DNA of 33,839 bases, taken from NCBI RefSeq assembly GCF_027706725.1, contig NZ_JAQFWQ010000079.1, positions 1-33,839 of the forward strand, in the 5' to 3' direction. Numbering within the stretch: position 1 is the stretch's first letter; each line of letters begins with the position of its first letter. The position numbers were made by a program, and so were the translations under genes. This DNA comes from Nocardiopsis endophytica (GTDB lineage: Bacteria > Actinomycetota > Actinomycetes > Streptosporangiales > Streptosporangiaceae). Shown here in pieces: positions 22,379 to 29,602 of the stretch. A model generated the notes under the pieces. The model searched no databases, was not told the origin of the DNA, and was given only the letters and a program-made list of their open reading frames with translations.

Positions 22379-23182
22379 ATGACCGAGCAGCAGCGGGCGG
22401 TTGACGACGCCGGGCAGGACCGGGAGGACGAGCCCGGCCCCGCGGGCTCCGAGGACCGCGGGGAGGTGGGCCCCTCCGGCGCCTCGAAGCCCTCCGAGGT
22501 CTCCGAGGGCACCGTCGAGGCCGTCGTCCGCGCCCAGCTGTCCAAGGCGCTCGGCGGCAAGCGCGGGATGGTGGAGGCGGCGATCCCCACCCTCACCTTC
22601 ACCGTCGCCTACCTGGCCTCCCAGGAGCTGAAGCTCGCCCTGGGGCTGGGCATCGGCGCCGCCCTCGTGCTGGGGGCGGTGCGGCTGGCGCAGCGCTCGT
22701 CCGTCCAGTTCGTCTTCAACAGCGTCTTCGGCATCGCCATCGCCGCCGTGTTCGCCCTGCGCAGCGGGGACGCCGAGGACTTCGCGCTGCCCGGGATCAT
22801 CTACAACGCGGCGTACGCGGCGGTGCTGACGCTGAGCATCGTGATCCGCTGGCCCGCGGTGGGCCTGCTCATCGGCGCGGTCACCGGCGACCCGACGGGG
22901 TGGCGCGCCAACGCCGCGGTGGTGCGGCTGAGTTCCCGCCTGACGTGGCTGCTGGTGCTGCCCTGCGTGATCCGGGTGGCGGTGCAGCTCCCGCTCTGGG
23001 CGGCCGCCAAGTACGACATGGCGAACACGTTCGCCTTCCTGGGCATCGCGAAGGTGGCCATGGGCTGGCCGCTGCAGGTCGCGGCGCTCGCGGCCATGGT
23101 GTGGATCCTGGCCCGGGGCAGGACGCCGATGGAGGATGGTGTGGGCCTGGAGCCCGCCGACGGCCGGACCACGCGGGACTGA
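22379..23182 (+). CDS. DUF3159 membrane protein
   Basis: This 267-residue protein has a disordered acidic N-terminus (1-45), then the DUF3159 region: TVEAVVRAQLSKALGGKRGMVEAAIPTLTF, about five or six transmembrane helices between residues 60 and 250, and the conserved IRWPAVGLLIGAVTGDPTGWR and LTWLLVLPCVIRVAVQLPLW. The family is actinobacterial, found in the inner membrane, and of unknown function. It commonly lies in the dut/DUF3710 neighbourhood, so this serpin gene looks like an insertion into an otherwise conserved order (inference). The ATG at 22379 has GGGAG just before it. Confidence 0.92.
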   Translation: MTEQQRAVDDAGQDREDEPGPAGSEDRGEVGPSGASKPSEVSEGTVEAVVRAQLSKALGGKRGMVEAAIPTLTFTVAYLASQELKLALGLGIGAALVLGAVRLAQRSSVQFVFNSVFGIAIAAVFALRSGDAEDFALPGIIYNAAYAAVLTLSIVIRWPAVGLLIGAVTGDPTGWRANAAVVRLSSRLTWLLVLPCVIRVAVQLPLWAAAKYDMANTFAFLGIAKVAMGWPLQVAALAAMVWILARGRTPMEDGVGLEPADGRTTRD

Positions 23183-23233
23183 CCCCCGCGCACCGCCAGG
23201 GCGGGGGAGGACTCCGGGCGGGACCTGGAGGTC

Positions 23234-23396
23234 GCGCGGACGGACGGGCGGACCGCAGGGGTCCGGCCTCGTCGACTCCGCTGCCGACCGCCGCCCCTGC
23301 GTCGTTGATCTCGGGAAATGCGCCCCTAAAAGCGGCCCGGTAGCGTCGTTTCTCCCGAGATCAACGTGGGGCACGCCCGCTTGGCCGCGCGCCTTC
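23234..23396. repeat. Dispersed 163-bp repeat (copy C) with internal inverted repeat
   Basis: This is the near-identical partner of 15567-15730. The arms are CGTTGATCTCGGGA (23303-23316) and TCCCGAGATCAACG (23353-23366). It fills the gap between the convergent DUF3159 and lacI-type genes, and its last base directly abuts the regulator's stop codon (23397-23399). Confidence 0.85.
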
Positions 23397-24485
23397 TCAG
23401 GGGGTCCGGGGCGGTCCCGTGCTGCTGCGGACGACGAGTTCGACCGGGAGGACCACGGGGTCCGCGGCGTGTCCGTCCGGGCCGTCCGGCCGGTCGGCGC
23501 TGTCGATGCGCTCCGTGAGCAGGCGCAGCGCCCGTGCGCCGAGGGCGGCGAAGTCCGTGCGCACCGTCGTCAGCGGCGGCAGGAAGTGGGCGGCCTCGGG
23601 AATGTCGTCGCAGCCCACCACGCTGACGTCGTCCGGGACCCGGCGGCCGGCCTCGTACAGGGCGCGCAGCAGCCCCAGCGCCATCTGGTCGTTGGAGGCG
23701 AAGACGGCGGTGGCCTCGGGGTCGTCGGCGATGCGGCGGCCCAGCGCGTAGCCGGAGTCCGCGCTCCAGTCCCCGGCCGCCGACGGGGGCACCGGAGCCC
23801 CCGCCTCCTCCAGGGCGGCCCGCCACCCGGCGGCCCGGCGGTCGGCCGCGGCCCATCCGGACGGTCCCGCGATGTGGTGGACCGTCCGGTGCCCCAGCCC
23901 GAGCAGGTGCTCGGTCGCCAGGCGCGCGCCGGTCGCCGAATCCGCCATCACCCACGGGCTGCCGTCGCCCGGGTCGCTGTCGACGGCGACGACCGGGCCG
24001 TCCAGTCCCGCCCGGCCGAGGGTGTCGCCGACCTGTTCCTGGGGGGCGATCACGATCACCCCTTCGGCGCCCTCGGACGACAGCCGCCCGGCGGCCCTGG
24101 CCACGGTGCCGGGGTCGGTGGAGTCCAGGGCGATGGAGCTGACGAGGTAGCCCTCCTCCTGGGCGCCGGCGTTGACGGCGGCGAGGATCGACGCCGGGCC
24201 GAAGCGGGCGGCGTCGAAGGAGATCACGCCGAGCATCCGGGTCCTGCCGCTGGCCAGGGAGCGGGCGCTGCGGCTGGGCCGGTACCCGAGGGTGCGGATG
24301 GCGTCGGTGACGGCCTCGCGTGTCGACGGGCGCACGGCGGGGTGCCCGTTGAGGACGCGGGAGACCGTCTGCTTCGACACCCCGGCCATGCGCGCGACGT
24401 CGTCCATGACGGGTCGGGCCCCGGCGAAGCTGCGCCTGCTGCGCCCCTTGGGCGCGGGTGTTCCGGCGGCAGCGCTTCCGGTCAT
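23397..24485 (-). CDS. LacI-family transcriptional regulator
   Basis: The 362-residue protein has an N-terminal LacI helix-turn-helix, MDDVARMAGVSKQTVSRVLNGHPAVRPSTREAV (27-59), and a hinge LGYRPSRSARSLASG. A periplasmic-binding-protein-like sugar domain runs from TRMLGVISF to the end, including VFASNDQMALGLLRAL and the VSVVGCDDIPEAAHF dimerisation and effector region. It should repress a sugar gene set and release it on binding a sugar. The start at 24485 has GGAGGAGGA about ten bases upstream. A further in-frame ATG at 24542 lacks this. It lies 150 bp beyond the end of a seven-gene operon on the same strand, behind that operon's terminator, which suggests it controls that operon from its own promoter. 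Possible operators lie at 33767-33839. Confidence 0.93.
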   Translation of the reverse strand: MTGSAAAGTPAPKGRSRRSFAGARPVMDDVARMAGVSKQTVSRVLNGHPAVRPSTREAVTDAIRTLGYRPSRSARSLASGRTRMLGVISFDAARFGPASILAAVNAGAQEEGYLVSSIALDSTDPGTVARAAGRLSSEGAEGVIVIAPQEQVGDTLGRAGLDGPVVAVDSDPGDGSPWVMADSATGARLATEHLLGLGHRTVHHIAGPSGWAAADRRAAGWRAALEEAGAPVPPSAAGDWSADSGYALGRRIADDPEATAVFASNDQMALGLLRALYEAGRRVPDDVSVVGCDDIPEAAHFLPPLTTVRTDFAALGARALRLLTERIDSADRPDGPDGHAADPVVLPVELVVRSSTGPPRTP

Positions 24486-24598
24486 GGCGGGTGCGTCCTC
24501 CTCCTCAGGCCCCCGGCGGCGGTCGCCGGGGCACGCGCCCACACAGGATAGGGCCGGTCAGGTGGCCCATCCGCCGGGGGCCGGACCGGGAGGAGGAG

Positions 24599-24626
24599 GC
24601 CCGGCCGGGGGAGGCCCCGGCCGGGC
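24599..24626 (-). terminator. Terminator of the seven-gene operon
   Basis: GCCCGGCCGGGG (24599-24610) pairs perfectly with CCCCGGCCGGGC (24615-24626) over a four-base loop, 9 bp after the GH35 stop codon. There is no T-run. It separates the operon from the downstream LacI-type gene. Confidence 0.75.
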
Positions 24627-24635
24627 GCCGCCGCG

Positions 24636-26432
24636 TCAGTGCGGTTCCGGGCCCAGATCGGGGGTGTCGGTGAGGCGCGCCGTCAGGCCGGCCGAGCCGT
24701 GCAGCTCCAAGAGGACGAGGTCGTTCGCGCCGGTCCGCAGCACCGGGCCCGGGACGTACAGGGTCCGCTGCGGTCCGCGCCGCCAGTACCGGCCCAGCGC
24801 GAAGCCGTTGATCCACGCCAGCCCCTTGGTCCATGCCGGGAGGGCGAGGAAGGCGTCGGCGGGGGCCTCCACCTCGAAGGTCCCGCGGTGGAAGGCCGGG
24901 CCGACGCCCGTGGTGCGCCCGGTCGGCACGAAGGCGGACGCCTCAGGGGCGTCCGGCGGCAGGGAGCGGCAGGTCCAGGGCCCCAGCGGAGCGCCCTCGA
25001 ACGAGACGGGGCCCAGCAGGCCCTTGCGGTCCCCGATGCGCGGCCCGTAGTTGGTCCCGCCCAGGTTCTCCACCAGGACGTCCAAGGCGGCCCCGGCGCG
25101 GGGGACGCGGACGGTCAGCGCGTCCTCGGCGCGCTCGCGTTCCAGCACCCCCGCGGGGGCGCCGTCCACGAACACCTGGGCGCGGTCGCCGACGCCTCCG
25201 GAGAAGCGGAGCACCCCGTCGCCCGCCGCCGGCAGCTCGGCCCGGTAGAGCGCGAATCCGACGGGGGAGCCCAGCCGGTCCATCGGCAGCGGGTCCCCCT
25301 CCGCCACGGGCGGGCCCAGCAGGGCCTCGGCCGCGGCGGCGGAGGCCGCGTCGGGTGCGGTGCCCGGGAGGAGCGGCGCCCACCGGTCCAGGACGACGTC
25401 GCGCGGGGCGAGCTTGGCGGCGGGCTCCGGCGGGGGCCCGTCCGGAACGGGTGCGTGGCGGGCGATCACCTCGCGGAAGGCGTGGTACTTGGGCCCGGGG
25501 TCCCCGTGCTCGGTCAACGGTGCGTCGTAGTCGTAGGAGGTGACGGTGGCCGCATAGGCGTGGTCGTGGTTGGCCCCGTTGGTCAGGCCGAAGTTGGTGC
25601 CGCCGTGGAACATGTAGATGTTCACCGACGCCCCGGCCGACAGCAGCCGGTCGAGGTCGTCGGCCGCGTCCGCCGCGTCCCGCACGTGGTGCGGTCCGCC
25701 CCAGTGGTCGAACCACCCGATCCAGAACTCCGCGCACATCAGTGGGCCCTCCGCGCGGTGCTCGCGCATCCGGGCCAGCGCCCGTTCGACCCCGCCGCCG
25801 AAGGTGCCGGCGGCGAGGACACCGGGCAGGGCCCCGGCGGCCAGGTGACGGGGATCGGCCTGGTCGCAGGTGAACAGCAGCTCCCGGACGCCGCGGCCGC
25901 GCAGCGCCTTCTCCAGGTGCTCCAGGTAGGCCCTCTCGTCGCCGTAGGCGCCGTACTCGTTCTCCACCTGGACCGCGATCACCGGGCCGCCCGCCTCGGC
26001 CATGTGCGGCAGCAGCGGCGGTAGGAGGAGGTCGAGGTAGGCGTCGACGGCGGCGGTGAAGCGCGGGTCGGTGCTGCGCGGCCGGATGCCGTCGTCGGCG
26101 GTCAGCCAGGCGGGCAGGCCGCCGCCGTCCCACTCGGCGCAGATGTAGGGGCCGGGCCGGAGCAGCACGTGCAGGCCCCCGGCGGCGGCCAGCCGCAGGA
26201 AGCGCGGCAGGTCGAGGATGCCGTCGAGGTCGAGCGGCGCGGCGGGCCCGGGCTGGTGGAGGTTCCAGGGGATGTAGGTCTCGACCGTGTTCAGCCCCAT
26301 GAGCCGCGCCTTGCGCAGGCGGTCGGCCCACTGGTCCGGGTGGACGCGGAAGTAGTGGAGGGCACCGGAGATGATCCGGAACGGCTCACCGCGGAGGAGG
26401 AACCCGTCGGCCGTCGTCGTCAGTGCGGGCAT
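24636..26432 (-). CDS. Beta-galactosidase, glycoside hydrolase family 35
   Basis: The 598-residue enzyme has the GH35 TIM barrel: FRIISGALHYFRV (18-30), GLNTVETYIPWNLHQP, RPGPYICAEWDGGGLPAWL, the acid/base Glu159 in VENEYG, and the nucleophile Glu235 in CAEFWIGWFDHWG. Beta-sandwich domains follow, ending in a jelly-roll with GLAWINGFALGRYWRRGPQ. It should release terminal beta-linked galactose. No signal peptide is present, so it acts on sugars inside the cell, presumably brought in by the adjacent MFS protein. It is the last gene of the operon, and its start lies inside the end of the transporter gene (47-bp overlap). AGAAAGG lies about seven bases before the ATG at 26432. Confidence 0.93.
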   Translation of the reverse strand: MPALTTTADGFLLRGEPFRIISGALHYFRVHPDQWADRLRKARLMGLNTVETYIPWNLHQPGPAAPLDLDGILDLPRFLRLAAAGGLHVLLRPGPYICAEWDGGGLPAWLTADDGIRPRSTDPRFTAAVDAYLDLLLPPLLPHMAEAGGPVIAVQVENEYGAYGDERAYLEHLEKALRGRGVRELLFTCDQADPRHLAAGALPGVLAAGTFGGGVERALARMREHRAEGPLMCAEFWIGWFDHWGGPHHVRDAADAADDLDRLLSAGASVNIYMFHGGTNFGLTNGANHDHAYAATVTSYDYDAPLTEHGDPGPKYHAFREVIARHAPVPDGPPPEPAAKLAPRDVVLDRWAPLLPGTAPDAASAAAAEALLGPPVAEGDPLPMDRLGSPVGFALYRAELPAAGDGVLRFSGGVGDRAQVFVDGAPAGVLERERAEDALTVRVPRAGAALDVLVENLGGTNYGPRIGDRKGLLGPVSFEGAPLGPWTCRSLPPDAPEASAFVPTGRTTGVGPAFHRGTFEVEAPADAFLALPAWTKGLAWINGFALGRYWRRGPQRTLYVPGPVLRTGANDLVLLELHGSAGLTARLTDTPDLGPEPH

Positions 26433-27666
26433 GGGGCGGCCTTTCTTCGGTCGTGTCGCGGACGGGGGAGTCGGGGCGGGCGGGCCGGGTGGCGCGCAGG
26501 AGCCAGAACGTGGCCGCCAGGCACAGGCCGGAGACCGCGCCCAGGATCAGCGGGACGGCCTGCACACCGGACCACTCGATGGCCCGGCCCAGGGCCGGCC
26601 CCGCGGCGACGCCGCCGACCATGGACGCCGCGATCACCAGGGCACCGGCCCGCCGCGCCTGCGGGGCCGCCCTGTACAGCCAGGTCAGGCCGGTCGGGAA
26701 GATCGGCGCGATGAACAGCCCCACCCCGGCGTAGGCGAACGGGGCCAGCGCGGGCACCGCCGCGGCCAGCAGGCACACCGTCATGCCCGCGCACGACCAG
26801 CCGATGATGGCCTGCGGGGAGAAGCGCAGGGCCAGCGGCGCCACCAGGAACCGCCCCACCGTCATCGTCAGCCAGTACACCGAGGTGGCGGTGGCCGCCG
26901 CGGTGGCGGTGTAGCCGACCGCCTCCAGGTGGGTGGGCTCCCACCCGCCGACCCCGGCCTCGATGCCCACGTGCAGCACGTACAGCGCGACGAAGACCGC
27001 GACCACCGACACCAGGCTGCGCCGCCGGGCCCGGGCGCGCGCAGCGTCGGCCTCCCCCTCCGGCGGCGGGGGCGCGTGGTCGCCGATCCCGCGCAGGAAC
27101 AGCAGCAGCGGCAGGTTGGCCGCCGCGAACGCCAGGAAGACGACCGGGTAGCGGTCTGCGCCGACCGCGCCGATCACCGCCGGGCCGAGGATGGCGCCGA
27201 TGCCGAAGTGGGCGTTGAGGACGTTGAGCATCGCCGTTGACCGTTCGCCGAACCCGACGGTGAACAGCCGGTTCAGCCCGTAGTCGACGCCGCCGAAGCC
27301 GAGCCCGGCCAGCAGCGCCATGGCCAGCGCGGCGGGCCAGGTCGGCGCCCAGGCGAACCCGGCGGCGCCCACCGCCATCAGCAGGTAGGACACCGCCAGC
27401 ACCCGCCGGTTGCCCTGGCGCAGGTGCAGCGCGTCGAACAGCAGCACACCGGCGACGCCGCCGATGAAGTGCGCGCTCAACCCCAGACCGGCCGCCGCGG
27501 GCCCCAGGTCGAACTCGCGGCGGAAGCCCGGGATCGCCGGCCCGTACAGGGCCTGGAGCGCCCCGATGAGGACGAACCCGGCACAGGAGGCGACCACGGC
27601 CGCCGGGCTGAACAGGGGCCGCGCCGTGGCGGACGGCCGTGGCGGGCGGGGGGCGGGTTCGGTCAT
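26386..27666 (-). CDS. Major facilitator superfamily transporter
   Basis: The 426-residue protein has about twelve transmembrane helices, a central charged loop near 195-215 (APPPPEGEADAARARARRR), and the MFS arrangement of small-residue helices. AALAMALLAGLGFGGVDYGLNRLF and HFIGGVAGVLLFDALHLRQGNRR (helix 2-3 loop with basic residues) are typical. The wording is close to sugar transporters of the FucP/GlcP or YfkF-like kind, but the substrate and direction cannot be assigned. It is the sixth gene of the operon. Its ATG overlaps the stop of the GMC gene by 4 bp (ATGA), and GGAGG lies directly upstream. Its last 16 codons, charged and probably cytoplasmic, overlap the GH35 gene. Confidence 0.88.
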   Translation of the reverse strand: MTEPAPRPPRPSATARPLFSPAAVVASCAGFVLIGALQALYGPAIPGFRREFDLGPAAAGLGLSAHFIGGVAGVLLFDALHLRQGNRRVLAVSYLLMAVGAAGFAWAPTWPAALAMALLAGLGFGGVDYGLNRLFTVGFGERSTAMLNVLNAHFGIGAILGPAVIGAVGADRYPVVFLAFAAANLPLLLFLRGIGDHAPPPPEGEADAARARARRRSLVSVVAVFVALYVLHVGIEAGVGGWEPTHLEAVGYTATAAATATSVYWLTMTVGRFLVAPLALRFSPQAIIGWSCAGMTVCLLAAAVPALAPFAYAGVGLFIAPIFPTGLTWLYRAAPQARRAGALVIAASMVGGVAAGPALGRAIEWSGVQAVPLILGAVSGLCLAATFWLLRATRPARPDSPVRDTTEERPPHARTDDDGRRVPPPR

Positions 27667-29147
27667 CGCGCCTCCAGGTGGCGGCCCACGATCCCGTGGG
27701 CGAAGGACATGATCGTGCCCTGCGGGCTGACGCCCGGGGCTCCCGGCAGGACGCTCGCGTCGCACAGGTGCAGGCCGCTCCACCCGTGGACGCGTCCGGC
27801 CTCGTCGCACACGCCGCCGCGCTCCGGCCGGGCCATCGGGCACCCGGACGTGGCGTGCACGGACACCAGCTCCCAGTCCCCCGGGCGCACGCGCGCGCAG
27901 TACTCCTCGGCGTCCGCCGCCGACCTCAGCGGCGCCGCCGAGCCGGTGGGCGGCAGGAGTTCGACGGCGCCGGCGGCGAACAGCAGGCGCGCCGTGCGGC
28001 GGAAGGCCAGCCGCAGCAGGTGGTGGTCGGCCCGGGTCATCCCGTGGCGGAGCAGTGGGCTCCCGCCGACCGCCGAGACGATGCCCGCGGGCCCCTGCAT
28101 GCGCACCTGCGTGGTGAACACGGCCAGCCGGTCCTGCGCGGCGAGCAGGGCGTCGACCTGGCGGGGGTCGCGGGAGGCCAGGGCCGCGCCGAGGCCTCCG
28201 GGCGTCAGGTTGGACGGCATGACCAGGACGCCCAGGCCGCCGTGCTCGTGGACCTGCGCGGTGAACATGGTGCCGCGCGCGGCGTCCACGGTGTCGGGGA
28301 AGCGGGCGATGGTGCGCAGGTTGAGGTGCAGCTCGATGCGGCGGCCCGCGGTGCGCGCGTGGATGCCGCTGCGCCGCAGCAGCACGGGGGTGCCGATGGG
28401 GCCCGCGGCGAGGAACACGGTGCGGGGGCGGTAGCGGACACGGCGGCCGGTGGCGGTCTCGACGGCGTCGACGGAGCGCACCCGGCCCCCGCCGTGCCCG
28501 ATGCGCAGCGCGCGCGTCCCCGGGACGATCCGCGCGCCCACGGCCTCGGCCTGCGGGAGGTAGGTCAGCGCGGTGCTCTGCTTGGCTCCGCTCGGGCAGC
28601 CGGTGGCGCACTGGTTGCGGTGCAGGCACCCGCGGACCGCCCGCTGGGGGTGCTGCCACCGCCAGCCCAGGGACTCGGCGGCCTCGGCGAGCAGGCGCGA
28701 ATCCCGGTTGCCGTCGCCGTGCCCCTGGACGGTCATGCCCAGGCGGGTGCGGACCTCCTCGAACCGGGCGGCGACCTCGGCGGGGCCGTGGCCGCCGTAC
28801 CCGGACCGGGCGGCCCACCGCTGCAGCACCGCGTCCGGCGGCGCCCACAGCAGGCCCCCGTTCACCACGGTGGTCCCGCCGACCGCGCAGGCCTCGCCGA
28901 AGGCGATGGTGGGGGTGCCGAAAACGGCGGTGGCGCCCGCGTTCCGGTAGAGGCGGCGCATCGACTCGGCCGGGCTCGCCTCGGCCAGCTCCCGGGTGCC
29001 CACCCGCGGCCCCTCCTCCAGGACGGTGACCGACCGGCCGGCGCGCGCGAGTTCCAGCGCCGCCACGCTGCCGCCCGCGCCCGACCCCACGACCAGCGCA
29101 TCGCAGTCGACCTCGGCCGCGGGGCGGGCGGTCCGTCCGAGCCGCAT
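27663..29147 (-). CDS. GMC-family FAD-dependent dehydrogenase
   Basis: The 494-residue protein has the ADP-binding GSGAGGSVAALELARAG near the N-terminus (21-37), GGTTVVNGGL (90-99) and a GMC C-terminal domain with His431 in SVHATSGCPM. It carries a cysteine-rich insert, GCLHRNQCATGCPSGAKQST (Cys174, 180, 184), as in the long-chain alcohol oxidase and aminoglycoside 6'-dehydrogenase (BtrQ/NeoQ-like) branches. These oxidise primary alcohols to aldehydes. The usual second active-site residue in GVNPQ is Ser474 here (GVSPQ). The ATG at 29147 gives the canonical N-terminus, and GGAGG lies upstream inside the preceding gene. It overlaps that gene by one base (TGATG). Substrate unknown. The adjacent class III aminotransferase suggests that the aldehyde is aminated. 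Confidence 0.88.
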   Translation of the reverse strand: MRLGRTARPAAEVDCDALVVGSGAGGSVAALELARAGRSVTVLEEGPRVGTRELAEASPAESMRRLYRNAGATAVFGTPTIAFGEACAVGGTTVVNGGLLWAPPDAVLQRWAARSGYGGHGPAEVAARFEEVRTRLGMTVQGHGDGNRDSRLLAEAAESLGWRWQHPQRAVRGCLHRNQCATGCPSGAKQSTALTYLPQAEAVGARIVPGTRALRIGHGGGRVRSVDAVETATGRRVRYRPRTVFLAAGPIGTPVLLRRSGIHARTAGRRIELHLNLRTIARFPDTVDAARGTMFTAQVHEHGGLGVLVMPSNLTPGGLGAALASRDPRQVDALLAAQDRLAVFTTQVRMQGPAGIVSAVGGSPLLRHGMTRADHHLLRLAFRRTARLLFAAGAVELLPPTGSAAPLRSAADAEEYCARVRPGDWELVSVHATSGCPMARPERGGVCDEAGRVHGWSGLHLCDASVLPGAPGVSPQGTIMSFAHGIVGRHLEAR

Positions 29148-29602
29148 CACCGGGCGCCTCCGCGGGACGGCGCGCTGCGCACCGGAGGGGCCGCCCCGAC
29201 GCGCACCGGGATGCGCACCGGGCCGGGCGCGGGCCCATCGCCCGCGCCGTTCCGGGGGGCGTCGGCCGGGACCGCCCCGTCCAGGGCGCCGTAGAGCGCC
29301 AGGGCCGTGGTCGCCCGCAGCAGTTCCCCGTACCCGGGCACCGACCGCAGCCGGCGCAGGCCCGCAAGGGTCTGCTCGGGGGTGGCCCGGCGCGGGCCCC
29401 GGCCGGTCGCCGCGAAGAACACCGCGGGGAACGCCGTCAGCGCCGCCGCGGCCCCCCACCGGTAGGCGAGGGGCATGCGGTCGAGGCTGCCGCCGGTGTG
29501 GACGACCGCCCTGCGCAGCGCGGGGCGGTCCCGCATCGCCGCGTACACGCGCCCCCAGCAGGCCGGGAGGCCGGAGGCGGCCAGGTTCCGGGCGGCCCTC
29601 AC
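29147..29602 (-). CDS. Small helical protein, probable partner domain of the GMC dehydrogenase
   Basis: The 151-residue protein starts at a GTG overlapping the aminotransferase stop (GTGA, 29599-29602), with GAGAAGG upstream. It reads VRAARNLAASGLPACWGRVY and has the stretch YRWGAAAALTAFPAVFFAAT, then PEQTLAGLRRLRSVPGYGELLRATTALALYGALDG. That pattern (FP....GR...PE...L.RL....P....LRA...L..YG) resembles the N-terminal helical domain of fatty-alcohol-oxidase-type proteins and gluconate dehydrogenase subunit 3. It is probably the small subunit of, or a split-off domain for, the next gene's GMC enzyme. The family assignment is a pattern-level inference. The last 35 residues are Pro/Gly/Arg-rich. 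No twin-arginine signal is visible. Confidence 0.7.
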   Translation of the reverse strand: MRAARNLAASGLPACWGRVYAAMRDRPALRRAVVHTGGSLDRMPLAYRWGAAAALTAFPAVFFAATGRGPRRATPEQTLAGLRRLRSVPGYGELLRATTALALYGALDGAVPADAPRNGAGDGPAPGPVRIPVRVGAAPPVRSAPSRGGAR

